64,000 nucleotides of DNA from Candidatus Rokuibacteriota bacterium (lineage in GTDB: Bacteria; Methylomirabilota; Methylomirabilia; Rokubacteriales; CSP1-6): assembly GCA_003220685.1 (NCBI GenBank), contig QHTE01000061.1, forward strand, positions 1 through 64,000, written 5' to 3'. The notes under the pieces were generated by a model that saw nothing but the letters and a program-made list of their open reading frames with translations, searched no databases and was not told where the DNA came from. The position numbers and the translations under genes are program-made. The stretch's first letter is position 1. Each line of letters starts with the position of its first letter. Of the stretch, positions 59,622 through 64,000 are shown in pieces.

Positions 59622-59864
59622 GTGGTCCTCGCTGAGCTCGTCCAGTACGTCGTCACCGGACTGCTCGTCGGCGGGGTCTACGCGCTCATGAGCATCGGCC
59701 TCGGCCTCATCTTCGGCGTCATGCGCGTCGTGAACTTCGCGCAGGGCGACTTCATGATGCTGGGCATGTATCTGACGTTCGAGACCGGTCGCGTGGTGCT
59801 GGCGGGCCCGCGCGACGCGCTGCTGGCCGACGCGCGCGTGCAGCGCGCGTACCTGGGGGCCTAG
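59622..59864 (+). pseudogene. LivH-LivF fusion remnant (collapsed ABC transporter operon)
   Basis: An 80-residue frame. Residues 1-53 (LAELVQYVVTGLLVGGVYAL, then FGVMRVVNFAQGDFMMLGMY) are the start of a LivH permease. Residues 54-80 (ETGRVVLAGPRDALLADARV, ending QRAYLGA) are the end of a LivF-type ATPase. The rest of livH, livM, livG and most of livF is missing, joined in frame at about 59781. A normal liv operon would be about 3.5 kb here. It lies 15 nt after the binding-protein gene and its stop overlaps the rhodanese stop. Confidence 0.8.
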
Positions 59865-60730
59865 CCCGTCTCCATCGGCAGCGAGGGATCCCTCGCCCAC
59901 TCGGAGAGCGAGGCGTCGTACACCGACACCTGGTCGTGGCCCAGCGCGGTGAGGACGAAGGCGTCGCTGCTGGCCGCGATGCCCCCGCCGCAGTACGTGA
60001 TCACCCGTCCGGCCTCGAGCGCGCCCGCCTCGGCGAATCGACGGCGCAGCACGTCGGGCGCGAGGTAGGCGTGCGTCGCCGGGTCGACGAGCGCTCGCGC
60101 CGGGACGTTGCCGCTGCCGGCGATGCGCCCGGGCCGCCCGTACGCGACGCCCCCGGTGCCGCGATGCTGCTCCTCGGACAGCGCGTTGAGGACGCACGTG
60201 GCCCGCTTGCCCAGGCCCGCGAGCACCGCATCCTTGCCGACGAAGAGGTCGGGCCGGGGCTGCGCGACGAACCGCGCCGGCGGATAGGCGCACGGCGCCG
60301 TCGACGTCGGCCGGCCCTCGAGCGTCCATTTCTTCCAGCCGCCGTTCAGCACGGCGGCCCGATCGAACCCGACCGCGCGCAGCATCCACCAGACACGCGC
60401 GGCCCACATGTTCACCGCGCGGTCGTACAGCACGACGCGCGTCCCCTCGCCGACCCCGAGGCGCGCCATCGAGGCGGCCATCTGGTCGGTGGACGGCATC
60501 ATGTAGAGCGTCGCCGCCGCACGGTCGCAGAGATCGTCGGTGAGGTCGGCGAACCCGCTACGCGGAATGTGGCCGGCGGCCCACGTCGCACGCCCGGACT
60601 CGGCCTTGTAGCCGCCATCGGGCAGCGGGTGAAGGATCGTCGTGCACTCGAGCACGCGCTGTGCCGGATCTTCGAGATTCGCCGCCAGCCAGTCGGTCTC
60701 GACGAGATATTCGGGATGGGCCCATGACAT
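59861..60730 (-). CDS. Two-domain sulfurtransferase (rhodanese / MST-like)
   Basis: A 289-residue tandem rhodanese. The inactive N-terminal domain (residues 1-150) ends in AVLNGGWKKWTLEGRPT; the C-terminal domain carries the catalytic ITYCGGGIAASSDAFVL (Cys about residue 250). The loop CGGGIAA is closer to mercaptopyruvate sulfurtransferase than to thiosulfate rhodanese. TACCCT ends 7 nt before the ATG and there is no ribosome site. Confidence 0.9.
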   Translation of the reverse strand: MSWAHPEYLVETDWLAANLEDPAQRVLECTTILHPLPDGGYKAESGRATWAAGHIPRSGFADLTDDLCDRAAATLYMMPSTDQMAASMARLGVGEGTRVVLYDRAVNMWAARVWWMLRAVGFDRAAVLNGGWKKWTLEGRPTSTAPCAYPPARFVAQPRPDLFVGKDAVLAGLGKRATCVLNALSEEQHRGTGGVAYGRPGRIAGSGNVPARALVDPATHAYLAPDVLRRRFAEAGALEAGRVITYCGGGIAASSDAFVLTALGHDQVSVYDASLSEWARDPSLPMETG

Positions 60731-60737
60731 GGCGTGG

Positions 60738-60743
60738 AGGGTA
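60738..60743 (-). promoter_or_regulatory. Putative -10 (TACCCT) for a leaderless sulfurtransferase transcript
   Basis: TACCCT on the minus strand ends 7 nt before the ATG at 60730. No Shine-Dalgarno and no -35 are seen. It is the least AT-rich of the set and could be chance. Confidence 0.3.
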
Positions 60744-60763
60744 GCGCCGCGCTCGACCGCGCG

Positions 60764-61645
60764 TCAAGCCAGGCGACCGATGCCCCAGCCGGTCAGCAGG
60801 AACACGCCGAGCACGATGAGGACCGCGCCGGTGACCAGGCGCCAGCTCAGCCGCTCGATCCCGCTCGGAAAGCAGTAGGCCAGGAGGAGCACGAACAGGG
60901 GCGAGGTGCCGGCCAGCGGTACGACCACGCTCACCTCGCTCAGACCGAGCGCGAAGAGCAGCAGGAACACCCCGGTGTTCTCGAAGGCGCCGCCGCCGGC
61001 GAAGTAGAGGAAGCTCCGCCGATCGTAGCGGAGCGCCGCGAGATTGCCCGACGCGAGCACGAACGCCGAGGCCGCGACCAGCGCCGCCGTGATGTTGATG
61101 GCCGAGTCGAAGAGCGGCCCGGCCAGGCCGAGGCCGAGCTTGCGGAGGATCGCGACCACGCCGAAGCACATGGCCGAGATAAAGGGATAGACGAGGTCGC
61201 GCGTCTGGAAGCCGACGTGCTTGCCGCTCGCCGAGAGCAGGGTGGTCCCGAGGATCACGACGAGCGTGCCGGTGAGGATCGCCACGGTGATCCGCTCGCC
61301 CAGCAGCAGGACGGCGAGCACCGTGGAGATCAGCGGCGACAGGTTGAGGATCGCCGCCGAGACGGAGGCACCAACCTTCTCGATCGCGGCCACGCGGAAG
61401 AGCCGGCCGGCCGCGGTGCCGACGACACCCGACGCGATGAAGTACGGCGCGGCGTGCCAGTTGTACTCGTCGCGCGGCACGAGCAGGAGGACCGCGGACC
61501 AGAGCCCGACCGCGCCCACGGCGACGTTGAGCCAGAAGCCCGCGTAGAAGTTCGAGCGCCGGAGGCCGCGCTGGATCAGCATCGTCGCCACGGCCGAGCA
61601 GAGGGCGCTGGACAGCGCGAGGGCGTGCGGAGTCAACCCGGCCAC
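60764..61645 (-). CDS. EamA/DMT-family transporter
   Basis: A 293-residue ten-helix DMT transporter with two EamA repeats (GTAAGRLFRVAAIEKVGASV near residue 75; GGGAFENTGVFLLLFALGLS near 210). Such proteins export metabolites or amino acids. The GTG at 61645 was chosen because it opens the first membrane helix. The divergent acyl-CoA ligase starts 37 nt away. Confidence 0.85.
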   Translation of the reverse strand: MAGLTPHALALSSALCSAVATMLIQRGLRRSNFYAGFWLNVAVGAVGLWSAVLLLVPRDEYNWHAAPYFIASGVVGTAAGRLFRVAAIEKVGASVSAAILNLSPLISTVLAVLLLGERITVAILTGTLVVILGTTLLSASGKHVGFQTRDLVYPFISAMCFGVVAILRKLGLGLAGPLFDSAINITAALVAASAFVLASGNLAALRYDRRSFLYFAGGGAFENTGVFLLLFALGLSEVSVVVPLAGTSPLFVLLLAYCFPSGIERLSWRLVTGAVLIVLGVFLLTGWGIGRLA

Positions 61646-61671
61646 TATACCCGACGACCGGCGCGTCGGCT

Positions 61672-61677
61672 TATGAT
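61672..61677 (+). promoter_or_regulatory. Putative -10 (TATGAT) before the acyl-CoA ligase
   Basis: TATGAT ends 5 nt before the GTG at 61683. No ribosome site is present, so translation would start at or near the mRNA 5' end. No -35 is evident. Confidence 0.4.
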
Positions 61678-61682
61678 GAGTC

Positions 61683-63287
61683 GTGGCCCATCCGCGGAGC
61701 CGCACCCTTCCCGACCTGCTCGACGAGATCACCGCCCGCGACCCGGCCCACGAGCTCATCGTGGGCGGCGGCGAGCGCCTGAGCTACGCCGAGACTCGCG
61801 CCCGGGCCCGGCGGCTCGCCAAGGGCCTGCGGCGGCTCGGCGTCCGTCACGGCGACAAGGTTGCTCTCCTGATGGGCAATCGTCCGGAGTGGCTGGTGAT
61901 CGACTTCGCCGTCGCCACGCTCGGCGCCACGCTCGTGCCGATCAGTACCTGGTCGCGCGCCCGCGAGCTCGGATACGTGCTCGACCACTGCGACGCCACG
62001 ACCCTGATCACGATCGCGCGCTTCGCCGGCCAGGATTACCTCGGCATGCTCGCCGGGCTGGGCGGCCCGGGCTCCACGCGGCTGCCGAAGCTCGCGAGAG
62101 TCGTCGTGGTCGACGGCGAGCGCGGCGGCCCGCTGACGCCATTCGACACGCTCGGGGACCTCGGCGCGTCCGTCGGCGACGCCGAGCTCGACGCCGCCCA
62201 GCGCGCGGTCAGGCGGGAGGACGTCGCCTACATCCTCTACACGTCCGGAACGACCTCGACGCCGAAAGGCGTCCAACTCGCGCACGGTGGGCTCGTCGAG
62301 AACATGTGGAACATCGGCGAGCGCCAGCACCTGACCTCCGCCGATCGCCTGTGGATGGGCATCTCGCTCTTCTGGAGCTTCGGCTGCGCAAACGCCCTGC
62401 TGGCGGTGATGACGCACGGAGGAACGATCGTACTCCAGGACGCGCTCGAGGCGGGCGCCGCGCTGGCGCTGATCGAGCGCGAGCGCTGCACCGTCTACTA
62501 CGGCACGCCCAACATCGCGCTCGCGCTCACCGAGCATCCGGACCGCGCGCGTCGCGATCTCGCGTCGCTCCGCACCGGCGCCGCGATCGGTCCGCCGGCG
62601 GCAATGCAGATGGTGATGGATCTCGGCGCGCGCGAGATCTGCAACGTCTACGGCCTCACCGAGACCTACGGCAACTGCAGCGTCACCGACGCTCACGATC
62701 CCGCCGAGATCCGCCGGACGACGGTCGGCCGTCCGCTGCCGGGGATGGAGATACGCATCGTCGACCGCGAGACGCGCCGCCCGCTGCCGACGGGCCAGGT
62801 TGGCGAGATTCTCGTTCGCGGCTACCTGACGCCGGGCTACTACAAGGACCCGGAGAAGAACGCCGCGGCCTTCGACGCCGACGGCTTCCTCGTCACCGGC
62901 GACCTCGGGGCCGTCGGCGAGGACGGCCGGCTCAGCTTCCGCGGCCGCATCAAGGAGATGGTCAAGACCGGCGGCATCAACGTCGCGCCGCTGGAGGTCG
63001 AGGAAGTCCTGCTCGGCCACCCGGCCGTCGAGCAGGCGTATGTCGTCGGGCTGCCGGACGCGCGGAAAGAAGAGATCCTCGCCGCGGTCGTCGTGCTCCG
63101 CGACGGCCACGACGCCGGGCCCGAGGCGCTGCGCGCGTTCTGCAAGCAGGCGCTCGCGGCGTTCAAGGTGCCCCAGGAGTTCCGGCTGATGCGGCGCGAC
63201 GAGCTGCCGGTGACCGCCACCGGCAAGGTGCAGAAGTTCCGGCTCGCCGAGCTGCTCGGGCGGGCGCGCGGCGCCGCGAGCGCCTGA
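61683..63287 (+). CDS. Acyl-CoA ligase / AMP-binding synthetase
   Basis: A 534-residue ANL-superfamily enzyme. The AMP-binding P-loop YILYTSGTTSTPKGVQLAH, the A5 motif NVYGLTETYG and the hinge DGRLSFRGRIKEMVKTGG are all present, ending with VTATGKVQKFRLAEL and its catalytic lysine. It activates a carboxylic acid to an acyl-AMP and then acyl-CoA. The chain length or aromatic nature of the acid is not clear. GTG start. It is coupled to the MFS gene that follows by TGATG. Confidence 0.9.
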   Translation: MAHPRSRTLPDLLDEITARDPAHELIVGGGERLSYAETRARARRLAKGLRRLGVRHGDKVALLMGNRPEWLVIDFAVATLGATLVPISTWSRARELGYVLDHCDATTLITIARFAGQDYLGMLAGLGGPGSTRLPKLARVVVVDGERGGPLTPFDTLGDLGASVGDAELDAAQRAVRREDVAYILYTSGTTSTPKGVQLAHGGLVENMWNIGERQHLTSADRLWMGISLFWSFGCANALLAVMTHGGTIVLQDALEAGAALALIERERCTVYYGTPNIALALTEHPDRARRDLASLRTGAAIGPPAAMQMVMDLGAREICNVYGLTETYGNCSVTDAHDPAEIRRTTVGRPLPGMEIRIVDRETRRPLPTGQVGEILVRGYLTPGYYKDPEKNAAAFDADGFLVTGDLGAVGEDGRLSFRGRIKEMVKTGGINVAPLEVEEVLLGHPAVEQAYVVGLPDARKEEILAAVVVLRDGHDAGPEALRAFCKQALAAFKVPQEFRLMRRDELPVTATGKVQKFRLAELLGRARGAASA

Positions 63288-64000
63288 TGCGCCTGCTGCC
63301 GAACGACTGGCGGCGAAACGTCTGGGCCCTGACCCTCACCGTCTTCATCTCGTTCGTCGGCTTTCAGTTCTTCTCGCCGTTCCTGCCGCTCTACATCCGC
63401 GAGCTCGGCGTGACGGATCCGGCGAAGATCGCGCTGTGGTCGGGGCTCCAGGCCGCGGTCACGCCCGCGATGTCCGGTGTCCTGTCGCCGGTCTTCGGGC
63501 GCCTCGCCGATCGCTTCGGCCGCAAGGTGATGCTGATTCGCTCGCTGGTCGGCTTCGTCGTCATCGTCGCCGCGATGGGGCTGGTCACCTCGGTGCAGCA
63601 GCTCTTCCTCGCGCGCGTGATCATGGGGCTCTTCGCCGGCTTCACGCCGATGGTGATGGCGCTGGCCACGGTCTCGGCGCCCAAGGACAAGATGCCGGCG
63701 GCGATCGGCATGGTGCAGTCGGCTCAGCTCCTGAGCGTCGCGGTCGGCCCGGCGATCGGCGGCTACGTCGCCTCGCACTTCGGGATCCGCTACGCGTTCT
63801 TCGCGACGGCTGCTCTCTGCGCGCTGGCGCTCGTCGGGCTCATCGTGCTGTTCCAGGAGTTGTCGCCGCCCGCGGGCACCCTGCGCCACCCGGCGCCGAA
63901 GATGCCGCTCGGCGACGTGTTCAGATACCCTCACTTCGCCGTGGTGATGGCGCTGCTGTTCGTCGCGCAGTTCGTCGACCGCGGGCTGGCGCTCTTGGTC
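63287..64000 (+). CDS. MFS transporter (partial, runs off window)
   Basis: At least 238 residues of a 12-helix MFS protein whose end is beyond the window. It opens RLLPNDWRRNVWALTLTVFI and the MFS signature GRLADRFGRKVMLIRSLVG is clear after helix 2. It lies behind the acyl-CoA ligase with an overlapping start (TGATG), so it may carry the acid the ligase activates, or export a product. Substrate unknown. Confidence 0.85.
   Translation, partial: MRLLPNDWRRNVWALTLTVFISFVGFQFFSPFLPLYIRELGVTDPAKIALWSGLQAAVTPAMSGVLSPVFGRLADRFGRKVMLIRSLVGFVVIVAAMGLVTSVQQLFLARVIMGLFAGFTPMVMALATVSAPKDKMPAAIGMVQSAQLLSVAVGPAIGGYVASHFGIRYAFFATAALCALALVGLIVLFQELSPPAGTLRHPAPKMPLGDVFRYPHFAVVMALLFVAQFVDRGLALLV

Overview
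The window is GC-rich, gene-dense bacterial chromosome, apparently from a Gram-negative organism: it carries BamD, an LptM-like lipoprotein, lipoproteins with lipoboxes and a Tat-exported molybdenum hydroxylase. Gene content (DapL lysine branch, split-subunit glycine decarboxylase, 5-oxoprolinase PxpABC, branched-chain amino acid ABC remnants, IorAB-type hydroxylase) and GTG-rich starts fit an uncultivated soil lineage such as Candidatus Rokubacteria / Methylomirabilota. That placement is inference; no rRNA or tRNA gene was found here. Most neighbouring genes overlap by ATGA, GTGA or TGATG, so the genome is compact and translationally coupled.

Layout. 1-3.3 kb: BFN-domain protein, MFS exporter, a double-hotdog protein whose coding frame contains a 137-bp palindromic element, and a tandem-ACT protein. 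3.3-21.4 kb: a nearly continuous minus-strand run. Read in its own direction it starts with a methyltransferase and a 2-hydroxyacid dehydrogenase, then a D-glutamate cyclase-like protein (DUF1445), 5-oxoprolinase PxpB-PxpC-(class III aminotransferase)-PxpA, the glycine cleavage system GcvT-H-PA-PB, cupin, macro domain, serine hydrolase, LipM-like octanoyl/lipoyl transferase, Nudix, leucyl aminopeptidase, PHP phosphatase, ArsC-like protein and epoxide hydrolase. 21.4-24.9 kb: a truncated epimerase joined to a GNAT tail, then an EmrAB-type efflux pair. 25-28.9 kb: BamD, threonine aldolase, a deletion-broken DppD and an intact DppF, then a second palindromic element. 29-31.4 kb: alpha/beta hydrolase, a degenerate gap with an excisionase-like HTH remnant, M23 peptidase. 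31.5-38.6 kb: AlaC-type aminotransferase, Hom, ThrC, an LPG-synthase-like membrane protein, LysC and a zinc dehydrogenase. 38.6-46.4 kb: IorBA, ComEA-ComEC, DapL, and a lone RNA polymerase alpha-like gene. 46.4-57.5 kb: MltG, PlsC, ArgH, LptM-FnIII lipoprotein, LysA, DapA, DapB, FAH-fold protein, FolB, FolK, ECF sigma and putative anti-sigma, small proteins. 57.5-64 kb: EthD-like protein, a LivK followed by a collapsed LivH-LivF remnant, rhodanese, EamA transporter, acyl-CoA ligase and a partial MFS gene.

How the genes work together. LysC, Hom and ThrC (no homoserine kinase here) make threonine; threonine aldolase can turn it into glycine, and the glycine cleavage cluster with its lipoate-transfer gene can oxidise glycine. 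LysC, DapA, DapB, DapL and LysA cover most of the DapL route to lysine. The DUF1445-PxpBCA genes look like a D-glutamate/5-oxoproline salvage module feeding glutamate.

The points most worth a second look are: a family of about 138-bp palindromic elements, one translated in frame; an isolated divergent RNA polymerase alpha paralogue; a repeated TANNNT motif 5-9 nt before start codons that suggests leaderless transcripts; a macro domain beside lipoate and GcvH genes; and three deletion scars (epimerase/GNAT, DppD, LivH/LivF) that are either genome decay or assembly collapse.
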